Position numbers and translations under genes: made by a program. The notes beneath the pieces are model-generated. The model did not search any database, was not told the origin of the DNA, and worked only from the letters and a program-made list of their open reading frames with translations. Source: Limisphaerales bacterium (GTDB lineage: Bacteria > Verrucomicrobiota > Verrucomicrobiia > Limisphaerales > BOG-1460). From it: 35,686 bases of DNA. Below are positions 1 to 7,936 of the stretch, in pieces (the first letter of the stretch is position 1; each line of letters begins with the position of its first letter). The DNA is taken from assembly GCA_003159675.1 (NCBI GenBank), contig PLQC01000025.1:1-35686 (forward strand). The letters are read 5' to 3'.

Positions 1-3
1 GCT

Positions 4-27
4 GCGGCTGGGCTTCGCCACAGCCGC
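4..27. other. Strong GC-rich hairpin at left edge
   Basis: Positions 4-10 (GCGGCTG) are the perfect reverse complement of 21-27 (CAGCCGC). The interior 11-19 can pair further (GGC/GCC around a small loop). No T-run follows on the + strand, so it is not a standard intrinsic terminator in that direction. It may be the end of an upstream transcription unit outside the window, or part of the leader of the gene starting at 129. The structure is seen; the role is unknown. Confidence 0.35.
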
Positions 28-128
28 GGTCCTGTGTGCTTGTTAACGCTCACTTCCAATCGCACCCGCAGCCCGCAGGCGGGCAAATCGCGGTTGCCAT
101 GCGGGGGCGATTCCGGTATAGGGCATGC

Positions 129-797
129 ATGAGGGAACTGCGGCAGATCGCCACCTGCCACGCGAACCTTCCCTGCAAAGTTCGCCGTCCTCAGTCGTCT
201 GTCCGATCCGGCTTTTCACTGATCGAACTGCTTGTTGTCCTGGGGCTGCTCATTGTGCTGACGACGATGTATTGGGGATTCAGTTCGCCCAGCTACCAGC
301 GGCGGCAGCGGGTTGCCTGCGAACAGAATTTGCAGAAGATTTATATTGCGATGGAAATCTACGCCAATGACTCGCGGGGAAAGTTTCCGGTGACGGCCGG
401 CGCGCAGGCATCGGAAGAAGCGCTGGACGTGTTGGTGCCTCGGTACACGGCGGACACGGCCCTGTTCATCTGCCCGGGCAGCGAGGGCGCGTCTTTGCCC
501 TTCGGGGAGTCGTTTCGCAAACGGAAGATCAGTTACGCCTACTATATGGGAAGGGAATTGAGCGATTCGCAAGAGTCGTTGATGTCGGACTGCCAGATTG
601 ATACCGGGGCCAAGACGGCGGGCGAATTCGCCTTCTCCTCCACAGGGCGGCCGCCGGGGAACAATCATTCCAAGTACGGCGGGAATTTCCTTTTTTGTGA
701 CGGGCATCTGGAATCGAGCCCGCCGCGCGTTCCGTTCTCACTCCCATTGAGCCGGGGTGTTGTTTTGCTGAATCCGAAACCTCGGCGCGTTCCATGA
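129..797 (+). CDS. Prepilin-like protein with H-X-DG type C-terminus
   Basis: The 222-residue protein has a type III (prepilin) signal. A basic leader of about 28 residues ends in RSG, then FSLIELLVVLG begins the hydrophobic stem, with Glu at mature position 5. After the stem the globular part resembles the pseudopilin-like proteins that are abundant in Planctomycetes and Verrucomicrobia: an N-terminal helix followed by NNHSKYGGNFLFCDGH, an H-X-DG signature in which the His is ten rather than nine residues from DG. A prepilin peptidase would cleave it after Gly28. The ATG at 129 is chosen because it gives a normal leader; an upstream GTG at 36 would give an unusually long one. Its stop overlaps the next start as ATGA (794-797), so the two genes are translationally coupled. 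The exact role in secretion or surface display is unknown. Confidence 0.8.
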   Translation: MRELRQIATCHANLPCKVRRPQSSVRSGFSLIELLVVLGLLIVLTTMYWGFSSPSYQRRQRVACEQNLQKIYIAMEIYANDSRGKFPVTAGAQASEEALDVLVPRYTADTALFICPGSEGASLPFGESFRKRKISYAYYMGRELSDSQESLMSDCQIDTGAKTAGEFAFSSTGRPPGNNHSKYGGNFLFCDGHLESSPPRVPFSLPLSRGVVLLNPKPRRVP

Positions 798-3184
798 AGA
801 TTCAATGCTCGTGCGGCGCGAAATACTCCTTCGACATCACACCGGGAATGAGGCAGACACCGATCCGGTTTGTATGCCAGAACTGCGGGCTGGATTCGTC
901 CGACCTCGTGAACGAATTGATTCGCCAGGAACTGGCGGCTGCGGCTCCGGTGGATGCGCCTCCTCCGTTGGTGGCCGCTCCGACGCCGGCGGGAGCGCCT
1001 CCGGCCGGAACATCGCGCATGAGAATCCAGGCCTCCAGGACTGCGGCGGCGGCGGACACGGCCGCCGTTGAATTCTGCGCGAGGCATCCGGGCCAGCCGG
1101 CCACGCACCGTTGTCTGGTCTGTGAGAAGCCAATCTGCCGGAAATGCCTGGAACTTTTCGGCCAGGTCTGTTCTCCCCTGTGCAAAGCCAAAGCCGAAGC
1201 GCAGGGAACGGCGATTCCGGAATACAAGGGAAAAAAGTCAGCCGTTGAAGCGGGGCAATGGCGAAAGGTATGCCTGGCGGCGTGGGCGATTGGCGTAGTT
1301 GTGGCCGGGTTGCTCGGCTTCTGGTTTTGGTACGCCTGGTTCGGCTCCGTGCCGAAGCCCGTGTTCTCGATTCGATTCACCGAGCCGGCTCACTCCGGGG
1401 AATCGGTGTTGTGCGGGAAGGACCAGCTCGTGTTTCTGCACGGCGATACGCTCGCGCGCTGCGATCTGATGGCGACGCGGGAGGTCTGGTCGCGTCAATT
1501 GATCGACAGGCAACAGGTTGCCGATGCGGCCGCTTTGGAATTGAAGGAGATGCGGGCCGAGAAAATCCAGCTTTCCGCTCGGAACCCCGATGCCGCCGAC
1601 CGTTTTAAAATCCCTTCACTCGAAGAGTTAACCAGGAACGTGGAGTTGGCCGAGGAAGCGGCGCTGCAATTGTATGTTTGCGGGGAGAACGTCTGGGTGG
1701 CCGCGGCCGACAAGCTGGTCCGTTACGATTGGGATACAGGAAAGCCCGGACAGGAGTTTTCGCTCGGTTACGGGGCAAACCGCCTGATTCGGCGGGCGGA
1801 CGAGTTGTTGCTCGCGGGCAGCGCCAGGACCGGGCAGGGGGTCATCGCTCATTTCAACCTGGCGAATGGAGAATCACGCGTTGAGACGATTGGCGGACAG
1901 CCGGGATTGGTGACTGCGCCGGGGAGCGCGAGAAAATCCGGCGTCGGCGCGGGGACCGCGAATTCCGGCGGGGAGGGGATGGCCGGGTTGCCGCAAGGGG
2001 CGCCGGGTTCGGATGCGGGAAAGCCGCTGGACCCGGCGAAGGTTGCCGAGCAGGTGCAACGCCTGTCGGTCCCTGCAAAGATCGCGCTGCCCGTTGTCCT
2101 GGCAAACGACCTGCATCAGGAACAGATCATGGCGGAAGTGAATGATGAACCCGGGGCCAGGACGCCAGACGCGACCGAGCCGGTGCCGCAACCGACGGAA
2201 CGCTTTTCAATCATTCCGAGCGAATACGGCTGCGTCGAATTCTCGACGCGATTGTTGGAAGCCCGGTTCATCGCCCGCAACGCGATGAAGGCTCCGCCGT
2301 CGAAATCCGCGCTGGATGGCGAGTTGACGGCCGCCAAGACGGCCGATGTTGCGAATGAAACCGCCAACGAGATACAGCGCTCGCGCGGGGGGGACAAGAT
2401 CACGGAGGACGAAAGCCGGTATCAGGTGACCGTGCGCCGTCCGGACGTGAAGGAGGCGCCGGACTGGACGGGAGAAGTGATTGGACCCCCTTCGCTGTGT
2501 TGCCTGAAAACCGTCAATGTGGTTGCCGGCGGCAAGATGCTTGTTGTGCTGGACAAGATGAACAAGAAACTGTGGCAAACGACGCTGACGTACAACCTCG
2601 GTGGCGGCAGGGGCTCATTCGGTGAAGAAGCGGGGCCATTGGGCGCGGGACCCTGTGTGGAACGAGGGGACATGCTCTACGTCTTCGACCAGGCGGTGCT
2701 GACCGCATTTGATTCAAGAACGGGTGCCGTGCGGTGGCGCCTGCCGTCCATTGGAATAGTGGGGATGTTCTTCGATGACAAAGGAATGATGTATTTGAAC
2801 ACCACGACTGCGAGTCCGGACACGATCAAGTACTCGCGGCAGATTGATGTGACACAGACGATCCGCGCCATCATCCTCAAAATGGATCCGAGGGTCGGCA
2901 AGATCCTGTGGAGCGTGGACCCTGGGGGCTTTGTTTCGTACGTTTCAGGGAGGTATATTTATGTGGTGCAGTCGTATGATGCCGATGACCAGAAGGAGAA
3001 CCCCTGGAGCATCGGGCTGGAACCGAAGTCCCATGTCTGGATCAGGCGGTTGAATCCCGGAAACGGCCGCGTGATGTGGGAACATTATCAGGACCGGGCT
3101 CCGCTGGATGTCCGATTCAGCGGGAACACCATTCAAATCGTATTCAAGAAGGAAGTGCAGGTGCTGAAATTCCTTTCACTCTAA
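794..3184 (+). CDS. Membrane protein: zinc ribbon, zinc finger, one TM, PQQ-like propeller
   Basis: The 796-residue protein starts with a CxC...CxxC zinc ribbon (C5, C7, C28, C31). An Ala/Pro-rich linker follows, then a second metal-binding module (C95, H98, H105, C107, C110, C115, C118, C126, C130) of RHP-x4-THRC-x2-C type. One transmembrane helix spans about 160-183. The remaining 600 or so residues contain motifs of PQQ-like/WD-like blades, such as GAVRWRLPS near the middle and GKILWSVDPGG later, so a beta-propeller outside the cytoplasm is likely. The topology suggests a cytoplasmic zinc-binding sensor or tether joined to a periplasmic propeller. It is coupled to the pseudopilin-like gene by ATGA overlap. 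The function is not recognised; the propeller assignment is from repeat texture, not a database match. Confidence 0.75.
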   Translation: MKIQCSCGAKYSFDITPGMRQTPIRFVCQNCGLDSSDLVNELIRQELAAAAPVDAPPPLVAAPTPAGAPPAGTSRMRIQASRTAAAADTAAVEFCARHPGQPATHRCLVCEKPICRKCLELFGQVCSPLCKAKAEAQGTAIPEYKGKKSAVEAGQWRKVCLAAWAIGVVVAGLLGFWFWYAWFGSVPKPVFSIRFTEPAHSGESVLCGKDQLVFLHGDTLARCDLMATREVWSRQLIDRQQVADAAALELKEMRAEKIQLSARNPDAADRFKIPSLEELTRNVELAEEAALQLYVCGENVWVAAADKLVRYDWDTGKPGQEFSLGYGANRLIRRADELLLAGSARTGQGVIAHFNLANGESRVETIGGQPGLVTAPGSARKSGVGAGTANSGGEGMAGLPQGAPGSDAGKPLDPAKVAEQVQRLSVPAKIALPVVLANDLHQEQIMAEVNDEPGARTPDATEPVPQPTERFSIIPSEYGCVEFSTRLLEARFIARNAMKAPPSKSALDGELTAAKTADVANETANEIQRSRGGDKITEDESRYQVTVRRPDVKEAPDWTGEVIGPPSLCCLKTVNVVAGGKMLVVLDKMNKKLWQTTLTYNLGGGRGSFGEEAGPLGAGPCVERGDMLYVFDQAVLTAFDSRTGAVRWRLPSIGIVGMFFDDKGMMYLNTTTASPDTIKYSRQIDVTQTIRAIILKMDPRVGKILWSVDPGGFVSYVSGRYIYVVQSYDADDQKENPWSIGLEPKSHVWIRRLNPGNGRVMWEHYQDRAPLDVRFSGNTIQIVFKKEVQVLKFLSL

Positions 3185-3398
3185 GCCGTCTTTGATGCCA
3201 GCAGAATCGAACTTCCTGAGGGATTATCGGGGGCATCCCTGCCACTGCGGGGCACGCGGCTGCGTTGGATTCATCGTGGCGGAAGAATTGTTTCAAGATG
3301 TGCGAATGAGTTCAAATAATGCAACAGACTGCGGTAAAAGGGGTTGAGGATTTGATCTTCCGTGAAACAGCGGCGGATGGAATCGGATCACTCTGATA

Positions 3399-3426
3399 TT
3401 GACGCGCGAGAGCGGTCTGTTAGAAA
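3399..3426 (+). promoter_or_regulatory. Candidate sigma-70 promoter for RRM gene leader or small RNA
   Basis: TTGACG (3399-3404) and TAGAAA (3421-3426) are separated by 16 bases. The first matches the -35 consensus in five of six positions, the second matches TATAAT in four of six. Transcription would start near 3433 and give a leader of about 120 bases before the RRM start at 3552. It is based on pattern only. Confidence 0.35.
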
Positions 3427-3507
3427 TAGCGGCGTCGGTTCAAACAAACAGTGTCGGTGTCAGAAGACAGATTGTCAGTGAACCCTAAACGACATTCAGC
3501 GATTCTG

Positions 3508-3535
3508 CCGGCGCAGTCCTCCTACGCGGTTTTTT
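3508..3535 (+). terminator. Candidate attenuator or small-RNA terminator
   Basis: CCG-G-CG at 3508-3513 can pair with CGCGG at 3525-3529, giving five GC pairs with one bulge. Six T (3530-3535) follow immediately. The 11-base loop contains TCCTCC, similar to an anti-Shine-Dalgarno core. It lies 16 bases before the RRM start. The stem is short, so termination would be weak or conditional. Confidence 0.3.
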
Positions 3536-3551
3536 GAGCCAAAACAGCATT

Positions 3552-3872
3552 ATGAATCCAATCAGGCTATTTGTGGGCAATTTATCGTACGAGACGATGG
3601 AAAAGGACCTTCAGGATTATTTTTCCCAGGCAGGTGTTGTCACTTCGATCAATCTCATGATGGACAAGATGACCGGTAAATCGCGCGGGTTCGCGTTCGT
3701 CGAATTCGGGAATCCGGACGAAGCAAACAAGGCGATCGAACAGTTTCACAACAAGGAGTTTCAGGGACGCGCGCTGACGGTGAATATAGCGCGCCCTCGG
3801 GAAGAACGTCCTCAGCAGCAGCGCTGGGGTGGTGAACGCGGCGGCGATTACGAGCGCCGCGAGCGCCCCTGA
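3552..3872 (+). CDS. RRM-domain RNA-binding protein
   Basis: The 106-residue protein is a single RNA recognition motif with a short charged tail. RNP2 is LFVGNL near residue 6 and RNP1 is KSRGFAFVEF near residue 44; the aromatic residues of RNP1 that stack on RNA bases are present. The C-terminal tail is rich in Arg, Gly and Gln, as in the glycine-rich RRM proteins found in cyanobacteria, Verrucomicrobia and other bacteria, several of which are cold-induced RNA chaperones. The ATG at 3552 starts directly before the domain; an in-frame TTG at 3534 would overlap the candidate terminator T-run and is less likely. It seems monocistronic, with a long leader that may carry regulation. Confidence 0.9.
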   Translation: MNPIRLFVGNLSYETMEKDLQDYFSQAGVVTSINLMMDKMTGKSRGFAFVEFGNPDEANKAIEQFHNKEFQGRALTVNIARPREERPQQQRWGGERGGDYERRERP

Positions 3873-3977
3873 GCGCGGAGAGCATTTTCACAGGGCCGGA
3901 CTGACTTTCGAGCCGGCCTGTGTCTTGAGGAATTGGATTTGACAGGCAGCTTGCGCCCCTTATCTTGATTACGCTTT

Positions 3978-4385
3978 ATGGCCGAGAACGTTCCTAATAC
4001 TCCGACCGGTGCTGTTCCTCCGAAAAAGGAAACAGGCAAGGTGCAGCCCAAGAAAGAAACTGTCCGGATCAATTTGCCGCCCAAGCCGTCCGCGGCGCCG
4101 ACGATCAAGCTGCCGACGCTTCCGCCGAGCGGTCCGACCGGAGCTGGGAGTGCGGCGCCGGCGCCGGCTCACGCCGCAGCCGCCGCACCGGCGGCGGCGC
4201 GCACCGGAACTGCCGCCCCCATTGCACCACGCTCTTCGGGAGCCTCACGGACCTCGGCCGCCCCGATTGCTCCGGCCGCTCCCGAACTTAGCCCGGTGGA
4301 TGTCCTCCTGGCGATCGCCGCGGCGGTGGTGGGATTGTTGGCGGTCGGCACGACGGCGTATGTGGCCTTCATGGTCCTGGACTAG
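3978..4385 (+). CDS. Ala/Pro-rich protein with C-terminal membrane anchor
   Basis: The 135-residue protein has a low-complexity region rich in Pro, Ala and Lys over about residues 1-105. A single hydrophobic helix follows at about 108-133 ([20 protein letters not shown] and on) and reaches nearly to the C-terminus. There is no signal peptide, so it is probably a tail-anchored inner-membrane protein with a disordered cytoplasmic part. The repeat-like segments RINLPPKP and TIKLPTLPP could be docking sites. No family is recognised. It lies 50 bases upstream of thioredoxin and may be cotranscribed. Composition-driven reading frames are common in GC-rich DNA, but the terminal TM helix and clean start support a real gene. 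Confidence 0.65.
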   Translation: MAENVPNTPTGAVPPKKETGKVQPKKETVRINLPPKPSAAPTIKLPTLPPSGPTGAGSAAPAPAHAAAAAPAAARTGTAAPIAPRSSGASRTSAAPIAPAAPELSPVDVLLAIAAAVVGLLAVGTTAYVAFMVLD

Positions 4386-4435
4386 GCCTGCGGCTCCGCC
4401 AAAGTCATCCTTCACCTTTTTTCAGCCACCCCATT

Positions 4436-4768
4436 ATGGCATCCGAGAAAATCGTCAGCCTGACGCAGGAAAACTTTGCGCAGGAAGTGCTGCAATCCTC
4501 TTCGCCCGTTCTGGTGGATTTCTGGGCTGAATGGTGTGGCCCCTGCAAAATGATTGCGCCGATTCTCGACGAACTGGCCGAGGAATACGACGGCCGGGTG
4601 AAGATTGGCAAAGTGAACATTGACGAGCAGCAGGGAGTGGCCGCCGAGTACGGAATCCGGGCCATCCCCACCTTGCTGCTTTTTCACAAGGGACAGGTGG
4701 CCGACCAGATCGTGGGCCTTCACAGCAAACGCGATTTGAAAGCGAGTTTCGATCGCGTGGCCGCTTGA
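4436..4768 (+). CDS. trxA: Thioredoxin
   Basis: The 110-residue protein has the full thioredoxin fold length and the redox active site WCGPCK (C34 and C37). The preceding strand is [10 protein letters not shown] and the cis-proline is in RAIPT (P78). It would act as a cytoplasmic disulfide reductant, reduced by a thioredoxin reductase not present here. The ATG at 4436 places the active site at the standard position. No clear Shine-Dalgarno is seen upstream, as with many genes in this window. Confidence 0.97.
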   Translation: MASEKIVSLTQENFAQEVLQSSSPVLVDFWAEWCGPCKMIAPILDELAEEYDGRVKIGKVNIDEQQGVAAEYGIRAIPTLLLFHKGQVADQIVGLHSKRDLKASFDRVAA

Positions 4769-4817
4769 TTTCTGACAATTGAGTTGAATTCCTGCGGTTT
4801 TGTGGCTTTGTGTTGAG

Positions 4818-5804
4818 ATGATGGTCACACCCGGACAATTCACTCAGCGCGCCGAGTTTTACCATCAGCTCGCCCAGCTTACCGCCGCCGGCCTCGGGCT
4901 GGTTGCCGCGCTGCAGCAACTGCAAAGCCATCCTCCGGCGCGTTCCTATCGAGAGCCGCTCCGGAAACTGCTTCTTGAACTCGCCGCCGGCCGCACGCTG
5001 GCCGAGGGCCTGTCGAACATCGGTCCCTGGCTGCCGGCATTTGACGTGACGCTGATTGAGGCCGGCGAGAAAAGCGGGCGGCTGGACCAGTGTTTCCGGT
5101 TGCTGTCGGATTACTATGGCGACCGCGCGCGGATGGCCAAACAGTTTATTGGCGATCTGGCCTATCCCGTTTTCCTTTTTCATTTTTCGGTCCTGATTCT
5201 TGCTTTCCTGCAGCTTGTCGGGTCGGGCAACTGGCTGCTGGTGCTGGTGGTCGGGCTGGGGCCGGTGTACGGAATCACCGCATCCTTGATTTATGCGGCG
5301 CAAAGCCGGCATGGCGAGGCCTGGCGCGCGCGGGTGGAAGCCATTTTGCACCGGGTGCCGGTGCTGGGGACGGGGCGGCGTTACCTCGCGCTGTCGCGGC
5401 TGGCGGCGGCGCTGGAGGCGCTGCTCAGCGCGGGGGTGACGATTATTGAAGGCTGGGAGCTGGCGGCTGCGGCGAGCGGCTCGCCCGGCCTGAATCGGAC
5501 GGTCACGGGCTGGAGGCTGCTCCTGGAAGCGGGCCGGACGCCCGCAGAGCTGATCCGGAGTTCGTCCGGCTTTCCCGAACTTTTCATCAACCAATACGCC
5601 ACGGGAGAGATGAGTGGAACGCTCGACGACACCCTGCGGCGGATGCAGGCGTATTACCAGGAGGAGGGATCGCGCAAACTTCACTCCGTGGCCGTGTGGG
5701 CGCCACGCTTGATTTATATCGGCGTGCTGTTCATGGGCGGGTACATCGTGGTCCGGTTCTGGGTGCGGCAATTCCACGATATCCGGAATGCGGGCGGGTT
5801 CTGA
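4818..5804 (+). CDS. GspF/PilC-like inner-membrane protein
   Basis: The 328-residue protein has two T2SF domains: residues about 8-130, with the family motif LIEAGEKSGRLDQC, and about 195-310, with INQYATGEMSGTLDDTLRRM. Hydrophobic helices lie after each, three in all, the last near the C-terminus (IGVLFMGGYIVVRFW). Members are the polytopic platform proteins of type II secretion and type IV pilus machines. It is shorter than the usual 400 or so residues, missing most of the N-terminal cytoplasmic extension. It stands alone on the opposite strand from the pil-like cluster that begins 2 kb away, with no ATPase gene beside it. Start at 4818 or the adjacent ATG at 4821; an in-frame TTG at 4800 is less likely. 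Confidence 0.85.
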   Translation: MMVTPGQFTQRAEFYHQLAQLTAAGLGLVAALQQLQSHPPARSYREPLRKLLLELAAGRTLAEGLSNIGPWLPAFDVTLIEAGEKSGRLDQCFRLLSDYYGDRARMAKQFIGDLAYPVFLFHFSVLILAFLQLVGSGNWLLVLVVGLGPVYGITASLIYAAQSRHGEAWRARVEAILHRVPVLGTGRRYLALSRLAAALEALLSAGVTIIEGWELAAAASGSPGLNRTVTGWRLLLEAGRTPAELIRSSSGFPELFINQYATGEMSGTLDDTLRRMQAYYQEEGSRKLHSVAVWAPRLIYIGVLFMGGYIVVRFWVRQFHDIRNAGGF

Positions 5805-5895
5805 ACCGGGTTTCATGACTTGCGGACGATTCCCGATGGCCTAGAGTGATCGCCGGATCGGCAATGATTTTTGGCAATGAATACAGGTTTCTTCC

Positions 5896-7047
5896 ATGAC
5901 CTTGACTGACATTCTGGCAGACGAGGAACTGCGGCGGCGCGAGTTTCCGGTGACCCGCAACAAGATTTTTCTGGCGCATGCCGGGGTCTGCCCATTGCCG
6001 CGCCGTGTCTCCCAGGCGATCGGGGATTACGCGCTCGAAGCCGGCACCGGCGACCAGGAGAAATTTGTTTACCCGGGCATGCTGGATGAGGGCCGCAAGC
6101 TTGCCGCGCGGTTGCTCGATTGTCAGCCGGAGGAGGTTGCGTTTGTCGGTCCCACGTCACTGGCCCTGAGTTTCGTCGCCAGCGGCCTGAAATTCGGCAG
6201 CGGCGACAACATTTTGATCTATTTCGACGATTATCCGTCGAACGTTTATCCCTGGATGGCGCTGGCGGAACAGGGTGTGGAGGTGCGGCTGATGAACACG
6301 CGCGGGTTGGGCGTGATCCGGCCGATGGACGTGATGGGGCAGGTGGATGAGAACACGCGCCTGGTGGCGCTGGCGTCGTGCCATTTTATCAGCGGATACC
6401 GGATCGATATTTCAGCCATCGGCGCCTTCTTGCGCGAGCGAGGGATCCTGTTCTGCCTCGACGCCATTCAGACGCTCGGGGCATTTCCGACTCCGGTCGG
6501 GCAGGTGGACATGCTCGCGGCGGATGCGCATAAATGGTTGCTGGGTCCGTGCGGCGCGGGCGTGCTCTATGTGCGGCGCGAAGTCCAGGAGAAGATGAAC
6601 CCGCCGATTTTCGGGTGGCACAATGTGCATTGCCCCGATTTTGTCGCGCAGGAACGAATCGCATTTCGAAATGACGCCAGGAAATATGAAGCCGGGACCC
6701 ACAACCTGCTGGGGGTGGTCGGTCTGGTGGCGGCGATGGGGTTGGTTTTGGAGATTGGGATCGAAAATATCTCCAGGGAGCTGTTGCGGAAGCGGGCGCG
6801 ATTGGCCGCGGCCCTGCAGGCGAAGGGTTACACCGTTTTGCTGTCCGATGCGCCGATCGGAGCGGACGGCGGCATTGTTTCATTTCACCGTGACGGCGAT
6901 GATCCATCGGGACTGCATCAGAAGCTTTCCGAGGCGAACATGGTCACGTCGTTGCGAACGGATCGCGCGGGACGGCGTTACATCCGGTTATCGCCGCATT
7001 TCTACAACACGGATGAGGAATTGGACCGGGTTCTGGAAAGGCTCTGA
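5896..7047 (+). CDS. Class V PLP-dependent aminotransferase (cysteine desulfurase-like)
   Basis: The 383-residue protein has the fold-type I PLP motifs. D189 in LDAIQTLG would contact the pyridine nitrogen, and K213 in ADAHKWLLGPCG forms the Schiff base. The N-terminus (HAGVCPLPRRV) resembles class V enzymes that begin with a small-molecule-binding loop. A SufS/NifS-type catalytic Cys loop is not evident in the C-terminal part, so a cysteine desulfurase role is doubtful. Related proteins include isopenicillin-N epimerase-like and selenocysteine lyase-like enzymes. The substrate cannot be told from the sequence. The universal stress gene follows 71 bases downstream on the same strand. Confidence 0.9.
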   Translation: MTLTDILADEELRRREFPVTRNKIFLAHAGVCPLPRRVSQAIGDYALEAGTGDQEKFVYPGMLDEGRKLAARLLDCQPEEVAFVGPTSLALSFVASGLKFGSGDNILIYFDDYPSNVYPWMALAEQGVEVRLMNTRGLGVIRPMDVMGQVDENTRLVALASCHFISGYRIDISAIGAFLRERGILFCLDAIQTLGAFPTPVGQVDMLAADAHKWLLGPCGAGVLYVRREVQEKMNPPIFGWHNVHCPDFVAQERIAFRNDARKYEAGTHNLLGVVGLVAAMGLVLEIGIENISRELLRKRARLAAALQAKGYTVLLSDAPIGADGGIVSFHRDGDDPSGLHQKLSEANMVTSLRTDRAGRRYIRLSPHFYNTDEELDRVLERL

Positions 7048-7118
7048 ACGGGAACCGCTCGAAAGGGCGCGGGGCGCATCGCCGCGGCAGGGAGCGCGCC
7101 CAAGGGAAACGCACTGGC

Positions 7119-7535
7119 ATGTATAAGACAATTCTTGTGACACTGGATTGCACCCCGACCGACCGGGCGATCATCGATCACGTCAAACTGCTTGCGAAAG
7201 CGATGCAAAGCCGGGTTGTGTTGCTTCACGTGGCGAGCGGAGCGCCGGCCCAGTATCACGGCCCGAATGCGGCGGGCCAGGAAGTCGAGGAAAGCCGGGG
7301 TTATTTGGACCGCGTCCAGGCCGAGTTTGTTTCCGCCGGCATCGTGGCCGAGTCGGAACTGGCCTGCGGCGAACCGGTGAAGGAGATCCTCAACTGGGTC
7401 CAGCGGAGGAGGCCCGACCTGGTGGCGATGAGCACGCACGGCCACCAATTTGTCGCGGATCTTGTCCTGGGGACGACGGCCATCCGGGTGCAACACAGCA
7501 TCAGCGTGCCAATGCTGCTCCTGCGGGCAAAGTAA
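7119..7535 (+). CDS. Universal stress protein (UspA family)
   Basis: The 138-residue single-domain protein starts with YKTILVTLDCT, the usual first strand with the Asp that contacts adenine. It ends with STHG-x9-GT (residues 105-119), the nucleotide-binding loop of the ATP-binding USP class with the first Gly replaced by Ser, a common variant. The closing strand SVPMLLLR is typical. It would be cytoplasmic and probably binds ATP; its regulatory role is unknown. The DUF971 gene starts 10 bases after its stop, suggesting cotranscription. Confidence 0.93.
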   Translation: MYKTILVTLDCTPTDRAIIDHVKLLAKAMQSRVVLLHVASGAPAQYHGPNAAGQEVEESRGYLDRVQAEFVSAGIVAESELACGEPVKEILNWVQRRRPDLVAMSTHGHQFVADLVLGTTAIRVQHSISVPMLLLRAK

Positions 7536-7545
7536 GAGCGGCGTT

Positions 7546-7842
7546 ATGAAACCTGTCGATATCCAGGCCATCGGCGAGGAACTGGCCGTGAAATGGGAAG
7601 ATGGAAGCGAAAGTTTCATCGCGCTGGAAAAGTTGCGGCGGCACTGTCCGTGTGCCGGGTGCAAAGGGGAGGTGGACGTCATGGGCAATGTCTATAAGAA
7701 CCCGGATCGCCCGTTATCGGCCGAGGCCTTCCGGCTGATCCGCGTGGCGCAGGTGGGCGGGTATGCCGTGCAGCCGGTTTGGGCGGACGGCCACGCGTCG
7801 GGGATTTATTCGTTTGACTATCTGAAGCGGATCGCGGGGTGA
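7546..7842 (+). CDS. DUF971 (GBBH-like N-terminal domain) protein
   Basis: The 98-residue protein matches the small domain found at the N-terminus of gamma-butyrobetaine hydroxylase and as a stand-alone protein. LAVKWEDGSESFIALEKLR is followed by a metal-binding CPCAGC cluster (residues 34-39), and it ends with the conserved WADGHASGIYSFDYL. The Cys residues together with the late His probably bind zinc. Stand-alone members often sit near iron-sulfur or Mrp-type genes, but that context is missing here. The ATG at 7546 is chosen because it starts the domain directly. A bidirectional terminator lies 30 bases downstream. Confidence 0.9.
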   Translation: MKPVDIQAIGEELAVKWEDGSESFIALEKLRRHCPCAGCKGEVDVMGNVYKNPDRPLSAEAFRLIRVAQVGGYAVQPVWADGHASGIYSFDYLKRIAG

Positions 7843-7871
7843 CCCCGGGACGGCGGTCTTAACCTGTAGCG

Positions 7872-7899
7872 GAAAACCGCCGTGGGGACGGCGGTTTTC
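7872..7899. terminator. Bidirectional intrinsic terminator
   Basis: A perfect 12-base stem (7872-7883 and 7888-7899, GAAAACCGCCGT and its complement) closes on a GGGG loop. The stem has four A on the left and four T on the right, so it can terminate from both sides. It lies exactly between the + strand DUF971 gene and the - strand secretin gene, which converge here. Confidence 0.85.
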
Positions 7900-7936
7900 G
7901 CGGGAGTGAATTCAGCTTTGCTGATCGGGCATCGAT

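Larger units (their letters stand above)
3185..3551. other. Intergenic region upstream of the RRM gene
   Basis: This 367-base stretch has no convincing coding frame. It holds a sigma-70-like promoter near 3399-3426 and a small hairpin followed by six T at about 3508-3535 (both listed separately). The first 200 bases show no recognisable feature beyond weak inverted repeats. Confidence 0.5.

Noticed and set aside
665-1108. A 147-codon - strand frame opposite the pseudopilin/propeller junction
   Set aside because: Arg-rich antisense shadow with no features; the sense genes are well supported.
4455-5816. A 453-codon open frame on the - strand opposite thioredoxin and the GspF-like gene
   Set aside because: It lies entirely antisense to two well-supported genes and its translation is Arg/Pro/His/Gln-rich, as expected for the antisense frame of GC-rich coding DNA.
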